Shown here one piece after another: positions 52,705 to 62,566 of a stretch of DNA of 64,000 bases. The first letter of the stretch is position 1; every line of letters begins with the position of its first letter. Source of the DNA: Cupriavidus taiwanensis. GTDB taxonomy: Bacteria > Pseudomonadota > Gammaproteobacteria > Burkholderiales > Burkholderiaceae. Under the pieces are notes generated by a model, which was not told the DNA's origin, made no database searches, and saw nothing but the letters and a program-made list of their open reading frames with translations. The DNA is taken from contig NZ_LT977071.1 of assembly GCF_900250075.1 (NCBI RefSeq), forward strand, positions 1,815,801 to 1,879,800, in the 5' to 3' direction. The translations under genes and the position numbers were made by a program.

Positions 52705-52750
52705 CCTGAACCGGCTTCACGGCCGGTTTGCGGGACGCCATTTGTTTTTG
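52698..52750 (+). terminator. Leader terminator controlling the nitrate assimilation operon
   Basis: GGCGTCCC (52698-52705) pairs with GGGACGCC (52732-52739), and inside it AACCGGC (52709-52715) pairs with GCCGGTT (52722-52728). The stem is followed by ATTTGTTTTTG. It ends 13 bases before the transporter start. With P1 and P2 this forms a nitrate/nitrite-responsive attenuator. Confidence 0.82.
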
Positions 52751-52762
52751 GAGCAAGTGACG

Positions 52763-54085
52763 ATGACCGGCAAAGCCACCCGCATCGAGCTGCTGAGCTT
52801 GAGCACTCCGCAGATGCGCGCCTTCCACCTGACCTGGATGGCGTTCTTCGTGTGTTTCTTCGCGTGGTTTGCCTGCGCGCCGCTGATGCCAGTGCTCAAG
52901 GGCGAGTTCGGCCTCAGCGCCGGCCAGATCGCCAACATCAATATCGCCGCGGTCGCGGTGACGATCCTGGTGCGCCTGGTGATCGGCCCGATGTGCGACC
53001 GCTTTGGCCCGCGCAAGACCTACACCGGGCTGCTGGCGCTGGGCGCGCTGCCGGTGCTGGGCGTGGCGCTGGCGCAGAACTACGAGACCTTCCTGGTGTT
53101 CCGCCTGCTGATCGGCGCGGTCGGCGCCAGCTTCGTGATCACGCAGTACCACACCTCGGTGATGTTCGCGCCCAACGTGGTCGGCACCGCCAACGCAACC
53201 ACGGCCGGCTGGGGCAATGCCGGCGGTGGCGCCGCGCAGGCGCTGATGCCACTGGTGCTGGCCGCGGTGCTGATGACGGGCGCGGACCACGCCTTCGGCT
53301 GGCGCATCGCGCTGCTGGTGCCGGGCGTGCTGATGCTGGTGATGGCCGTCGTCTACTACCGCTTCACTCAGGACTGCCCGGAAGGCAACTACTCGGAGCT
53401 GCGCGCGCGCGGCATCGAGATCAGCGGCAAGGATGGCGGCAAGGGTGGCGGTGGCTGGGCCAGCTTCCGCGCCGCCAGCGCCAACTACCGCGTGTGGCTG
53501 CTGTTCATCACCTACGGCGCCTGCTTCGGTGTCGAGATCTTCATCCACAACATCGCCGCGATGTACTACGTCGACCGCTTTGGCCTGAGCCTGAAGGCCG
53601 CCGGCATGGCCGCCGCGAGCTTTGGCCTGCTGGCGCTGTTTGCGCGCGCGCTGGGCGGCTGGCTGTCGGACAAGGCGGCGCGCCGGCGCGGCCTGGATGC
53701 GCGCGCCACGCTGCTGTTCGCGCTGATCCTGGGCGAAGGCCTGGGCCTGCTGTGGTTCGCGCAGGCCGGCAACGTGGCGCTTGCGGTGGTGGCGATGCTG
53801 ATGTTCGGCCTGTTCACCCACATGGCCTGCGGCGCCACCTATGCGCTGGTGCCCTTTATCGACCGCAAGGCGCTGGGCGGCGTGGCCGGCATCATCGGCG
53901 CGGGCGGCAACGTCGGCGCGGTGGCCGCGGGCTTCCTGCTCAAGGGCCTGGGCAACGTGCAGCAGACCCTGACGGTGCTGGGCGTGCTGGCCACCATCGC
54001 GGCGCTGTGCGCCATCGCCATCCGCTTCAGCGCCGAGCACAAGGCGCGCGAGCAGGCGCTTTACGACAGCGCGCTGGCCAACTGA
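52763..54085 (+). CDS. Nitrate/nitrite transporter, NarK/NasA family MFS
   Basis: Permease of 440 residues of the nitrate-nitrite porter family, with 12 helices. Signature glycine-rich segments are ATTAGWGNAGGGAAQALMPL (about 151-170) and GAGGNVGAVAAGFL (about 384-397). The N-terminal helix FVCFFAWFACAPLMPVLKGEFGLS is typical. ATG 52763 follows a GGAG; a TTG in frame lies at 52742. First gene of the assimilation operon, importing nitrate for the reductase encoded last. Confidence 0.93.
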   Translation: MTGKATRIELLSLSTPQMRAFHLTWMAFFVCFFAWFACAPLMPVLKGEFGLSAGQIANINIAAVAVTILVRLVIGPMCDRFGPRKTYTGLLALGALPVLGVALAQNYETFLVFRLLIGAVGASFVITQYHTSVMFAPNVVGTANATTAGWGNAGGGAAQALMPLVLAAVLMTGADHAFGWRIALLVPGVLMLVMAVVYYRFTQDCPEGNYSELRARGIEISGKDGGKGGGGWASFRAASANYRVWLLFITYGACFGVEIFIHNIAAMYYVDRFGLSLKAAGMAAASFGLLALFARALGGWLSDKAARRRGLDARATLLFALILGEGLGLLWFAQAGNVALAVVAMLMFGLFTHMACGATYALVPFIDRKALGGVAGIIGAGGNVGAVAAGFLLKGLGNVQQTLTVLGVLATIAALCAIAIRFSAEHKAREQALYDSALAN

Positions 54086-54150
54086 TTCCCAGGCATCGCC
54101 CCACCGCAACATCAAGCAGCAAAGACTGACTACCGGACAAGGAAAGCATC

Positions 54151-56712
54151 ATGAAACTGATCATCGTCGGCCACGGCATGGTGGGTCACAAGTTCCTGGA
54201 AGCGCTGGCGGAAGCCGGTGCGGAAAACCTGGAAGTGACCGTGCTGTGCGAAGAACCGCGTCCCGCCTACGATCGCGTGCACCTGTCCGAGTTCTTCTCC
54301 GGCAAGTCGGCGGAAGACCTGTCGCTGGTGCCGGCGGGCTTCTTCGAGCAGCACGACAACATGCTGCTGCGCCTGAACGCGCGTGCGGTGGAGATCGACC
54401 GCGCCGCGCGCACGGTCAAGGTCTCCACCGGCGAGACCCTGTCCTATGACAAGCTGATCCTCGCCACCGGCTCCTATCCGTTCGTGCCGCCGGTGCCGGG
54501 CAAGGACCGCAAGGACTGCTTCGTCTATCGCACCATCGAAGACCTGGAAGCGATGCAGGAATGCGGCGCGCGCTCGAAGACCGGCGTGGTCGTCGGCGGC
54601 GGCCTGCTTGGCCTCGAATGCGCCAAGGCGCTGCGCGACATGGGCCTGCAGACGCATGTGGTCGAGTTTGCGCCGCGCCTGATGGCGGTGCAGGTCGACG
54701 AAGGCGGCGGCCGCATGCTGCGCCAGAAGATCGCGGGCCTGGGCGTGACCGCGCACACCGGCAAGAACACCGTCGAGATCGTCGACGGCGAGGACGGCAC
54801 CCATCGCATGGTGTTCGCCGACGGCACCCATCTGGACACCGACATGATCGTGTTCTCCGCCGGCATCCGCCCGCGCGATGAACTGGCGCGCGCGTGCGGC
54901 CTGGAAGTCGGTGCGCGCGGCGGCATCGCGGTGGACAACAACTGCCGCACCTCCGACCCGGACATCTACGCCATCGGCGAATGCGCGCTGTGGGACGGCA
55001 AGATCTACGGCCTGGTGGCCCCCGGCTACGACATGGCCCGCGTGGCCGCGCGCCACCTGCGTGGCGAGGCGGCCGAGTTCGGCGGCGCCGACATGAGCAC
55101 CAAGCTCAAGCTGATGGGGGTCGACGTGGCCAGCATCGGCGACCCGCACGGCACCGTGCCGGGCGCGCGCATCTACCAGTTCAGCGACGATCGCAAGGAG
55201 GTCTACAAGAAGCTGGTGGTGTCCGATTGCGGCAAGTACCTGCTGGGCGGCGTGCTGATCGGCGATGCCAGCGAATACGGCACGCTGCTGCAGATGATGC
55301 TGAACAGGATCGAACTGCCCGAGTCGCCCGAGTTCCTGATCCTGCCCGACAGCACCGGCAAGGCCCGCCCGGCGCTGGGCGCCGATGCCCTGCCCGACAC
55401 CGCGCAGATCTGCTCGTGCAACAACGTATCGAAGGGCGAGATCTGCGCCGCCGTCTGCGATGGCTCGACCAGCATCGGCGCGCTCAAAAGCTGCACCAGG
55501 GCCGGCACGGCCTGCGGCGGCTGCGTGCCGCTGGTGACGCAGATCATGAAGGCCGAGATGAAGAAGCAAGGGATGGCGGTCAACAACCATCTCTGCGAGC
55601 ACTTCCCGTTCTCGCGCCAGGAGCTCTACCACCTGGTGCGCGTGGGCAAGTTCATGACTTTCGACGCGCTGCTGGAAGCGCACGGCAACGGCCTGGGCTG
55701 CGATATCTGCAAGCCCACCGTCGGCAGCATCCTGGCCTCGTGCTGGAACGAGTTCGTGCTGAAAGAAGAGCACGCCAGCCTGCAGGACTCCAACGATTAC
55801 TACCTGGCCAACATCCAGAAGGACGGCACCTACTCGGTGGTGCCGCGCATGCCGGGTGGCGAGGTCACGCCCGAAGGCCTTATCGCCGTGGGCCAGGTCG
55901 CGAAGAAGTATGGCCTCTACACCAAGATCACCGGCGGCCAGCGCGTGGACCTGTTCGGTGCGCGTGCCGAGGAACTGCCCTACATCTGGGAAGAGCTGAT
56001 CGCCGCCGGCTTTGAGTCCGGGCATGCCTACGGCAAGGCGCTGCGCACGGTGAAGTCGTGCGTGGGCTCGACCTGGTGCCGCTATGGCGTGGGCGATTCG
56101 GTCGGCCTCGCGATCGAACTGGAAAACCGCTACAAGGGCCTGCGCGCGCCGCACAAGATCAAGTTCGGCGTATCGGGCTGCACGCGCGAGTGCGCCGAGG
56201 CGCAAGGCAAGGACGTCGGCGTGATCGCCACCGACAAGGGCTGGAACCTGTACGTCTGCGGCAACGGCGGCATGAAGCCGCGCCACGCCGAACTGCTGGC
56301 GAGCGATCTCGACCACGACACGCTGGTGCGCTACATCGACCGCTTCCTGATGTTCTATGTGCGCACCGCCGACCGCCTGCAGCGCACCAGCGTCTGGCGC
56401 GACAACCTGGAAGGCGGCCTGGACTACCTGAAGGCCGTGGTGCTCGACGACAAGCTGGGCATTGCAGACGAGCTGGAAGCCGAGATGCAGCACGTGGTCG
56501 ACACCTATGAAGACGAGTGGAAGAAGGCCGTGACCGACCCCGAGACGCGCAAGCGCTTCCGCCATTTCGTCAACAGCGACCGCCGCGACGACAACCTGGT
56601 CTTCATCGAAGAGCGCGGCCAGATCCGCCCGGCCACGCCGGAGGAACGGAAATTGCAGCGCTCCCGGCTGAGCCACATTCCCGTGGTGTCCATGCCCGCG
56701 AAAGCCGCCTGA
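54151..56712 (+). CDS. nirB: NirB, assimilatory nitrite reductase large subunit
   Basis: Protein of 853 residues in the order FAD/NAD(P)H-binding domains (about 1-400; IIVGHGMVGHKF, VVVGGGLLGLE), BFD-type [2Fe-2S] domain (Cys421, Cys423 in ICSCNNVSKG and CGGC), and sirohaem/[4Fe-4S] reductase domain with CVGSTWC (Cys637, Cys643) and GCTREC (Cys677, Cys681). It reduces nitrite to ammonia with NADH/NADPH in the cytoplasm. Full family length, no broken motif. AAGGAAAG precedes the ATG. Confidence 0.96.
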   Translation: MKLIIVGHGMVGHKFLEALAEAGAENLEVTVLCEEPRPAYDRVHLSEFFSGKSAEDLSLVPAGFFEQHDNMLLRLNARAVEIDRAARTVKVSTGETLSYDKLILATGSYPFVPPVPGKDRKDCFVYRTIEDLEAMQECGARSKTGVVVGGGLLGLECAKALRDMGLQTHVVEFAPRLMAVQVDEGGGRMLRQKIAGLGVTAHTGKNTVEIVDGEDGTHRMVFADGTHLDTDMIVFSAGIRPRDELARACGLEVGARGGIAVDNNCRTSDPDIYAIGECALWDGKIYGLVAPGYDMARVAARHLRGEAAEFGGADMSTKLKLMGVDVASIGDPHGTVPGARIYQFSDDRKEVYKKLVVSDCGKYLLGGVLIGDASEYGTLLQMMLNRIELPESPEFLILPDSTGKARPALGADALPDTAQICSCNNVSKGEICAAVCDGSTSIGALKSCTRAGTACGGCVPLVTQIMKAEMKKQGMAVNNHLCEHFPFSRQELYHLVRVGKFMTFDALLEAHGNGLGCDICKPTVGSILASCWNEFVLKEEHASLQDSNDYYLANIQKDGTYSVVPRMPGGEVTPEGLIAVGQVAKKYGLYTKITGGQRVDLFGARAEELPYIWEELIAAGFESGHAYGKALRTVKSCVGSTWCRYGVGDSVGLAIELENRYKGLRAPHKIKFGVSGCTRECAEAQGKDVGVIATDKGWNLYVCGNGGMKPRHAELLASDLDHDTLVRYIDRFLMFYVRTADRLQRTSVWRDNLEGGLDYLKAVVLDDKLGIADELEAEMQHVVDTYEDEWKKAVTDPETRKRFRHFVNSDRRDDNLVFIEERGQIRPATPEERKLQRSRLSHIPVVSMPAKAA

Positions 56713-56738
56713 CCGTGCCAGCAACCAAGGAGAACGTG

Positions 56739-57122
56739 ATGAGCCATCCCCACCATGCCGAAACCTGGACCGCCATCTGCACCGTACGCGATATCGTGCC
56801 CAATACTGGTGTGTGCGCGCTGGTCGATGACCGGCAGGTCGCCGTCTTCCGCATCGGCCGCGGCGACGAGGTCTACGCCATCGACAACTTCGATCCCAAC
56901 GCGCAGGCCGCGGTGCTGTCGCGCGGGCTGGTGGGCAACCTTGGCGAGCGCCTGGTGGTGGCGTCGCCGATCTACAAGCACCACTTCGATCTGCGCACCG
57001 GCGAATGCCTGGAGGCACCTGAACAGTCGGTCAACGCCTACGCCGCGCGCGTCTATGACGGCAAGGTGTGGATCGCCGCCGCCGCGGCCGTGCGCGAGGC
57101 CGAGGAAGAACTCGCCGCCTGA
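56739..57122 (+). CDS. nirD: NirD, nitrite reductase small subunit
   Basis: Protein of 127 residues with a Rieske-like fold but no cluster ligands: the positions that carry Cys/His in Rieske proteins are replaced, as in true NirD (FDPNAQAAVLSRGLVGNLG, SPIYKHHFDLRTGECLEAPE). It is the small partner of NirB. The start at 56739 follows AAGGAG; the frame is open further upstream only over nirB. Confidence 0.94.
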   Translation: MSHPHHAETWTAICTVRDIVPNTGVCALVDDRQVAVFRIGRGDEVYAIDNFDPNAQAAVLSRGLVGNLGERLVVASPIYKHHFDLRTGECLEAPEQSVNAYAARVYDGKVWIAAAAAVREAEEELAA

Positions 57123-57180
57123 GCCTCGGCTCCGATCGATGCTGCCCTTGCCTACCTGCCCTGCCCACGGAGATGCCGGC

Positions 57181-58422
57181 ATGACGCCTTCCGCCAATCC
57201 CCAAGCCCGGCCGCGCCTGGTCGTCGTCGGCAACGGCATGGCCGGCATGCGCACGGTCGAGGAACTGCTCAAGCTCGCTCCGGACCTGTACGACATCACG
57301 GTGTTCGGTGCCGAGCCGCACGGCAACTACAACCGCATCCTGCTGTCGCCGGTGCTGGCGGGCGAGAAGACAGTGGCGGACATCATGCTCAACACGCGCG
57401 AGTGGTACGAAGAGAACGGCATCGAGCTGCTCGCCGGCGATCCGGTGGTATCGGTCGACCGGCCGCGCCGCGTGGTCCGTTCCGCCTCAGGACGCGAGGT
57501 GCGCTATGACCGCCTGCTGCTGGCCACCGGCTCCAGGCCGTTCATCATTCCGGTGCCGGGACACCAGCTCGAAGGCGTGATCGCATTCCGCGACATCCAG
57601 GACGTCGAGACCATGCTGGATGCCTCGCGCAACCACCGCCATGCGGTGGTGATCGGCGGCGGCCTGCTCGGGCTGGAGGCGGCCAACGGCCTGCTGCGCC
57701 AGGGCATGGACGTGACCGTGGTGCACCTGGCCGACTGCCTGATGGAGCGCCAGCTCGACAAGCCCGCCGCCACGCTGCTCAAGGGCGCGCTGGAACGCAA
57801 GGGCCTGCGCTTCCTGCTGAGCGCGCAGACCGCGGAAATTCTCGGCACCGGGCGCGTCACCGGCGTGCGCTTCAAGGACGGCAGCGAGATCCCCGCCGAC
57901 CTGGTGGTAATGACCGCCGGCGTGCGCCCCAACATCGAACTGGCCGCAGGCGCCGGCCTGCATTGCGAGCGCGCCATCGTCGTCGACGACACGCTGCAGA
58001 CCTACGATCCGCGCATCTATGCCGTCGGCGAGTGCGTGCAGCATCGCCAGGCCACCTTCGGGCTGGTGGCGCCGATCTGGGACCAGGCGCGCGTTTGCGC
58101 GGCCCATCTCGCCGGTGCCGGCCATCGCCGCTACGTGCAGCAGGCCACTGCGACCAAACTGAAAGTGACTGGCGTCGACCTGTACTCCGCTGGCGACTTC
58201 ATCGGCGGCGAAGGCAGCGAAGACCTTGTGCTGCGCGACGCGCGCCGCGGCGTCTACAAGCGCCTGGTACTGCAGGACGGGCGCCTGGTCGGCGCCGTGC
58301 TGTACGGCGACGTGCAGGACGGCGCCTGGTATTTCGAGCTGATCCAGCAACGCACGCCGGTGGCCGCGCTGCGCCAGCGCCTGCTGTTCGGCAAGGCGCA
58401 GTGCGAAGCGCTCGCTGCCTAG
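57181..58422 (+). CDS. NAD(P)H:FAD reductase subunit for nitrate reductase (NasB-like)
   Basis: Protein of 413 residues like the first half of NirB: FAD motif VVVGNGMAGMRTVE, HGNYNRILLSPVLAG, NAD(P)H motif VVIGGGLLGLEA, and GECVQHRQATFGLVAPIWDQARV. It lacks the Fe-S and sirohaem domains. It should deliver electrons to the nitrate reductase whose gene starts 40 bases later. GGAG lies eight bases before the ATG at 57181; an ATG at 57139 is also in frame. Confidence 0.88.
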   Translation: MTPSANPQARPRLVVVGNGMAGMRTVEELLKLAPDLYDITVFGAEPHGNYNRILLSPVLAGEKTVADIMLNTREWYEENGIELLAGDPVVSVDRPRRVVRSASGREVRYDRLLLATGSRPFIIPVPGHQLEGVIAFRDIQDVETMLDASRNHRHAVVIGGGLLGLEAANGLLRQGMDVTVVHLADCLMERQLDKPAATLLKGALERKGLRFLLSAQTAEILGTGRVTGVRFKDGSEIPADLVVMTAGVRPNIELAAGAGLHCERAIVVDDTLQTYDPRIYAVGECVQHRQATFGLVAPIWDQARVCAAHLAGAGHRRYVQQATATKLKVTGVDLYSAGDFIGGEGSEDLVLRDARRGVYKRLVLQDGRLVGAVLYGDVQDGAWYFELIQQRTPVAALRQRLLFGKAQCEALAA

Positions 58423-58462
58423 CATCACCCCAAGCCATATAACGCCCCCGCACGGAGAACGC

Positions 58463-61186
58463 GTGAACCTGTCCGACATCCCGGTTGTCTCTGCAACCCT
58501 GACCACTACCACCGCCACGACCTGCCCGTACTGCGGCGTCGGCTGCGGCGTGCGTGCCACGGTGCGCGCCGGCGGCCAGGTCGAGATCGCGGGCGACGCG
58601 CAACATCCGTCCAACCAGGGCCGGCTCTGCGTCAAGGGCTCGGCGCTGGGCGAAACGGTCGACCTGGAAGGCCGCCTGCTCCATCCCAAGCTGCGCGATG
58701 CCGAGGGCCGCTTGCAGCAGGTGTCATGGGACCGTGCACTCGGCACCGTGGCGCAGGGCTTCACCGACATCATCCGCCGCCATGGTCCGGATTCGGTCGC
58801 GCTCTACGTCTCGGGCCAGTTGCTGACCGAGGACTACTACGTCGCCAACAAGCTGATGAAGGGCTTCATCGGCAGCGCCAATATCGACACCAACTCGCGC
58901 CTGTGCATGTCGTCGGCCGTCGCCGGCCACAAGCGCGCCTTCGGCGAAGACCTGGTGCCGGGCAACTACGAAGACCTGGAACTGGCCGACCTGGTGGTGC
59001 TGGTGGGCTCCAACACCGCGTGGTGCCACCCGATCCTGTTCCAGCGCCTGTCCCGGGCCAAGGAAGCGCGCCCGGAGATGAAGATCGTGGCGATCGACCC
59101 GCGCCGCACTGCCACCTGCGAGCTGGCCGACCTGCACCTGGCGCTCCGCCCGGGCACCGACGTGTGGCTGTTCAACGGGCTGCTGAGCTACCTCGCGCGT
59201 GAAGGGCACGCCAACGCCGCCTTTGTCGGCGCCAGCACCGCGGGACTGGACGAAGCCCTGCAGGCCGCTGACGCCGCCTGCGCCGATCCTGCTGCGGTGG
59301 CCCGCGCCTGCAAGCTGAACCTGCAGGACGTGCTGGACTTCTACGCACTGTTCGCGCAGACCGAGAAGACCGTGACCGCCTTCTCGCAGGGCGTCAACCA
59401 GTCGTCGGCCGGCACCGACAAGGTCAACAGCATCATCAACTGCCACCTGCTCACCGGCCGTATCGGGCAGCCGGGCATGGGCCCGTTCTCGCTGACCGGC
59501 CAGCCCAACGCGATGGGCGGGCGCGAGGTCGGCGGCCTGGCCAACATGCTGGCCGCGCACATGGAACTGGCCAACCCGCTGCATCGCGAGGTGGTGCAAG
59601 GTTTCTGGCAATCGCCGGCGGTGGCCGATCGCCCCGGACTGAAGGCCGTGGAGCTGTTCGAGGCCATCGAAGCCGGCCGCGTCAAGGCGGTCTGGGTGAT
59701 CGCCACCAACCCGGTGGTGAGCCTGCCCGACGCCGACCAAGTGCGCCGCGCGCTGGCCAGGTGCGAGCTGGTGGTCAGCAGCGACATCATCGAGTGCACC
59801 GACACCAACGCCGCCGCGCATGTGCTGCTGCCCGCGCTGGGCTGGGGCGAGAAGGACGGCACCGTGACCAACTCGGAGCGGCGCATTTCGCGCCAGCGCG
59901 CCTTCCTGCCGGCACCGGGCGAAGCGCGCGCGGACTGGGACATCCTGTGCGAGGTGGCACGCCGCATGGGCTTCAGCGGCTTCGACTATACCGGGCCGCA
60001 CCAGATCTTCGACGAACACGCGCGCCTGAGCGCATGGCGCAATGATGACGCCCCACGCGCGTTCGATATCGGCGGGCTGGCCGGCCTGGACCGGGTGCGC
60101 TATGACGCGCTGGAACCGGTGCAGTGGCCCGTGCCCGCGCAAGGCACACAGGACGCCCACCGACTGTTCGGCGATGGCCGCTACGCCCATGCCGACGGCC
60201 GTGCCCGCTTTGTCGCCACGCCGCCGCGCGCGCCGGCCCACGCGCCCGACGACGACTTCCCGCTGATCCTGAACACCGGCCGCGTGCGCGACCAGTGGCA
60301 CACCATGACGCGCACCGGCAAGTCGGCCAAGCTGGCCGACCATCTGCCCGAGCCCTTTGTCGACATGCACCCGCAGGACGCGCTGCTGTGCGGCGTGGGC
60401 GAAGGCAAGCTCGCGCGCGTCAGCACGCGCTGGGGCGCGATGGTCGCGCGCGTGCGGCATGGCGGCGGCATTCCGCGCGGCAGCGTATTCGTCCCGATCC
60501 ACTGGAACGGACAATTCAGCTCCGACGCGCGCGTCGGCGCGCTGGTCAATCCGGTGGTCGATCCTGTTTCCGGCGAACCCGAGTTCAAGCACACGCCGGT
60601 GCGGGTCGAGCCGTTCGGCGTGCACTGGCATGGCTTCATGCTAAGCCGCCGCGCGCTGCCGGCCGAAGCGCTGACCTACTGGACGCGGGTGCAGGGCCGC
60701 CAGTTCCAGCGCTATGAATTTGCCGGCCGCGACACCGTCGCCGACCGCACCGCCTGGGCCCGCACGCTGCTTGGCGTAACCGACCCGGACGCCGACTGGC
60801 TGGAATACGAGGACCGCGCCGCGGGCGTGTACCACGCGGGCCATGTCGTCGACGACCGGCTCGAGGCCTGCGTCTATGTCTCGACACGTCCGGAGCTGCC
60901 ATCGCGCGCCTGGCTCGCCGGCCTGTTCGGGCGCGAGCGGCTGGAAGACACCGACCGCATCGGGCTGCTGCTCGGACAGCCGATGGAGAAAGGCGCCGAC
61001 ACCGGCCCGACGGTGTGCTCGTGCTTCGGCGTCGGGCGCAACACCATCTGCGATGCCGTGCGCAAGCACGACCTGAAAACGCCCGCGGAGATCACGGCCT
61101 GCGTCAAGGCCGGTGGCAACTGCGGCTCGTGCGTGCCGGAGCTGAAAAAGCTGCTGGTGGAGGTGCGCGTGGCCGAAGCGGCCTGA
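58463..61186 (+). CDS. Assimilatory nitrate reductase catalytic subunit with C-terminal [2Fe-2S] domain
   Basis: Molybdoenzyme of 907 residues. N-terminal [4Fe-4S] motif CPYCGVGC with Cys56 (Cys21, 24, 28, 56) and molybdenum-ligand region NSRLCMSS (Cys148). Bis-MGD binding continues to about 760. The last 60 residues are a BFD-like [2Fe-2S] domain (VCSCFGVG, Cys852 and Cys854, and NCGSC), as in Klebsiella NasA. It reduces nitrate to nitrite in the cytoplasm for NirBD. It has no signal peptide and so is distinct from NapA at the left edge of the window. Confidence 0.93.
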   Translation: MNLSDIPVVSATLTTTTATTCPYCGVGCGVRATVRAGGQVEIAGDAQHPSNQGRLCVKGSALGETVDLEGRLLHPKLRDAEGRLQQVSWDRALGTVAQGFTDIIRRHGPDSVALYVSGQLLTEDYYVANKLMKGFIGSANIDTNSRLCMSSAVAGHKRAFGEDLVPGNYEDLELADLVVLVGSNTAWCHPILFQRLSRAKEARPEMKIVAIDPRRTATCELADLHLALRPGTDVWLFNGLLSYLAREGHANAAFVGASTAGLDEALQAADAACADPAAVARACKLNLQDVLDFYALFAQTEKTVTAFSQGVNQSSAGTDKVNSIINCHLLTGRIGQPGMGPFSLTGQPNAMGGREVGGLANMLAAHMELANPLHREVVQGFWQSPAVADRPGLKAVELFEAIEAGRVKAVWVIATNPVVSLPDADQVRRALARCELVVSSDIIECTDTNAAAHVLLPALGWGEKDGTVTNSERRISRQRAFLPAPGEARADWDILCEVARRMGFSGFDYTGPHQIFDEHARLSAWRNDDAPRAFDIGGLAGLDRVRYDALEPVQWPVPAQGTQDAHRLFGDGRYAHADGRARFVATPPRAPAHAPDDDFPLILNTGRVRDQWHTMTRTGKSAKLADHLPEPFVDMHPQDALLCGVGEGKLARVSTRWGAMVARVRHGGGIPRGSVFVPIHWNGQFSSDARVGALVNPVVDPVSGEPEFKHTPVRVEPFGVHWHGFMLSRRALPAEALTYWTRVQGRQFQRYEFAGRDTVADRTAWARTLLGVTDPDADWLEYEDRAAGVYHAGHVVDDRLEACVYVSTRPELPSRAWLAGLFGRERLEDTDRIGLLLGQPMEKGADTGPTVCSCFGVGRNTICDAVRKHDLKTPAEITACVKAGGNCGSCVPELKKLLVEVRVAEAA

Positions 61187-61331
61187 TCTTTTACCAGGCT
61201 GATCTTTCACCATGCATTAGGCATCCTTCACGAGAACCAGATTGCTGTCGCCGCGGCTTGCCGCCATGCTAGCCGCGCAACCCTGACAAGCCGCCCCGGA
61301 CCCACGGCGCGGCACCTATCTGGAGACAGCA

Positions 61332-62339
61332 ATGAAGGATGCGAAGTATCGGCTCGCCGGGCCGCGATGGCTGGCGGGCATGCTGGTAACGGCTTCTGCG
61401 ATGGCAGGCGCCTCGGGCGCGGCAGCGGCCGATGCCTATCCGGCCAAGCCGATCACCCTGGTCGTGCCCTACTCCGCCGGCGGCCCGACCGATGTCGTCG
61501 CGCGCACGCTGGCCCAAGCGATGTCGCAAGACCTTGGCCAGAGCATCGTGGTGGAAAACCGCACCGGTGCCGGCGGCACCGTGGCGGCGGCCTTCGTCGC
61601 CCGCGCGCAGGCCGATGGCTATACGCTGCTGATCCACCACAACGGCATGGCGACCGCGCCGGCGCTGTACAAGAAGCTGTCGTATGCGCCGCTGAAGGAT
61701 TTCGAGTATGTCGGCCAGGTGGCGGACGTGCCGATGACGCTGATGGGCCGCAAGGACCTGCCGGCGAAGACGGTGCCGGAACTGATCCAGTACGTGACGC
61801 AAAACAAGGAGAAGGTGTCGCTGGCCAATGCCGGCCTGGGTGCCGTGTCCCAGCTGTGCGGGCTGTTGTTCGAACAATCGGTGCACGTGAAGCTGAACGC
61901 CATCCCCTACCAGGGCGCGGGCCCCGCGCTGACCGCGCTGCTGGGCGGCCAGGTCGACCTGCTGTGCGACCAGACCACGGCCACCCTGCCGCATATCCAG
62001 GCCGATCGCGTGCGCCTGTTCGGCGTCACCACGCCGGCACGGATCAAGGCGCTGCCGCAGGCCCCGACGTTGCAGGAAGGCGGGCTGAAAGGCTTTGACG
62101 TCAAGGTATGGCACGGCATCTACGCGCCCAGGGGCACCCCGCCGGCTGCCGTCGAACGCCTCACCAAGGCATTGCAAAAAGGGCTGAAGGATCCGACCGT
62201 GATCAAGAAGCTGGACGGACTCGGCGCGGAAATTGTTCCGGTCGACAAGCAAACGCCGGAAGGCCTGCGGACGCTGCTGAAGGCGGAAAGCGACAAGTGG
62301 CAGCCGCTGCTGAAGTCGATGAAGGTAGAGGCCGACTAA
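61332..62339 (+). CDS. Orphan tripartite tricarboxylate transporter binding protein (Bug family)
   Basis: Protein of 335 residues with a signal peptide ending AAAADAYPAKPI and the Bug-family pattern ITLVVPYSAGGPTDVVARTLAQAMSQDLGQSIVVENRTGAGGTVAAAFVARAQADGYTLL (residues about 40-100). It binds a small carboxylate in the periplasm. No TctA/TctB membrane genes are adjacent, the common orphan state in Burkholderiales. AGGCATCC upstream of the gene gives no clear promoter. Confidence 0.92.
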   Translation: MKDAKYRLAGPRWLAGMLVTASAMAGASGAAAADAYPAKPITLVVPYSAGGPTDVVARTLAQAMSQDLGQSIVVENRTGAGGTVAAAFVARAQADGYTLLIHHNGMATAPALYKKLSYAPLKDFEYVGQVADVPMTLMGRKDLPAKTVPELIQYVTQNKEKVSLANAGLGAVSQLCGLLFEQSVHVKLNAIPYQGAGPALTALLGGQVDLLCDQTTATLPHIQADRVRLFGVTTPARIKALPQAPTLQEGGLKGFDVKVWHGIYAPRGTPPAAVERLTKALQKGLKDPTVIKKLDGLGAEIVPVDKQTPEGLRTLLKAESDKWQPLLKSMKVEAD

Positions 62340-62384
62340 GCCCACGCTCCTTTCCCGGCGATACGCTAGAATTTTCCATCTTCC

Positions 62385-62407
62385 GGGCGGACCTTCCTGG
62401 TCCGCCC
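62385..62407 (+). terminator. Strong stem-loop after the Bug protein gene
   Basis: GGGCGGACC (62385-62393) pairs perfectly with GGTCCGCCC (62399-62407) across TTCCT, 45 bases after the stop. No T-run follows, so it may be an RNA-stabilising or weak termination hairpin. Confidence 0.5.
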
Positions 62408-62566
62408 ATCCCGCCTGACCGGTGCCCCGCGCACCGCTTCTGTCTGCGCCCGACTCTGCGGCGCCGCTCAATTCCCCGATTTAGCTGGCTTTAGCCCTCG
62501 ATGCCGTTGCGTTGCGCCGTCACGACGCGCGTTTCGGCTATCCGTCATCTCACCCCGGAGTTTCCG

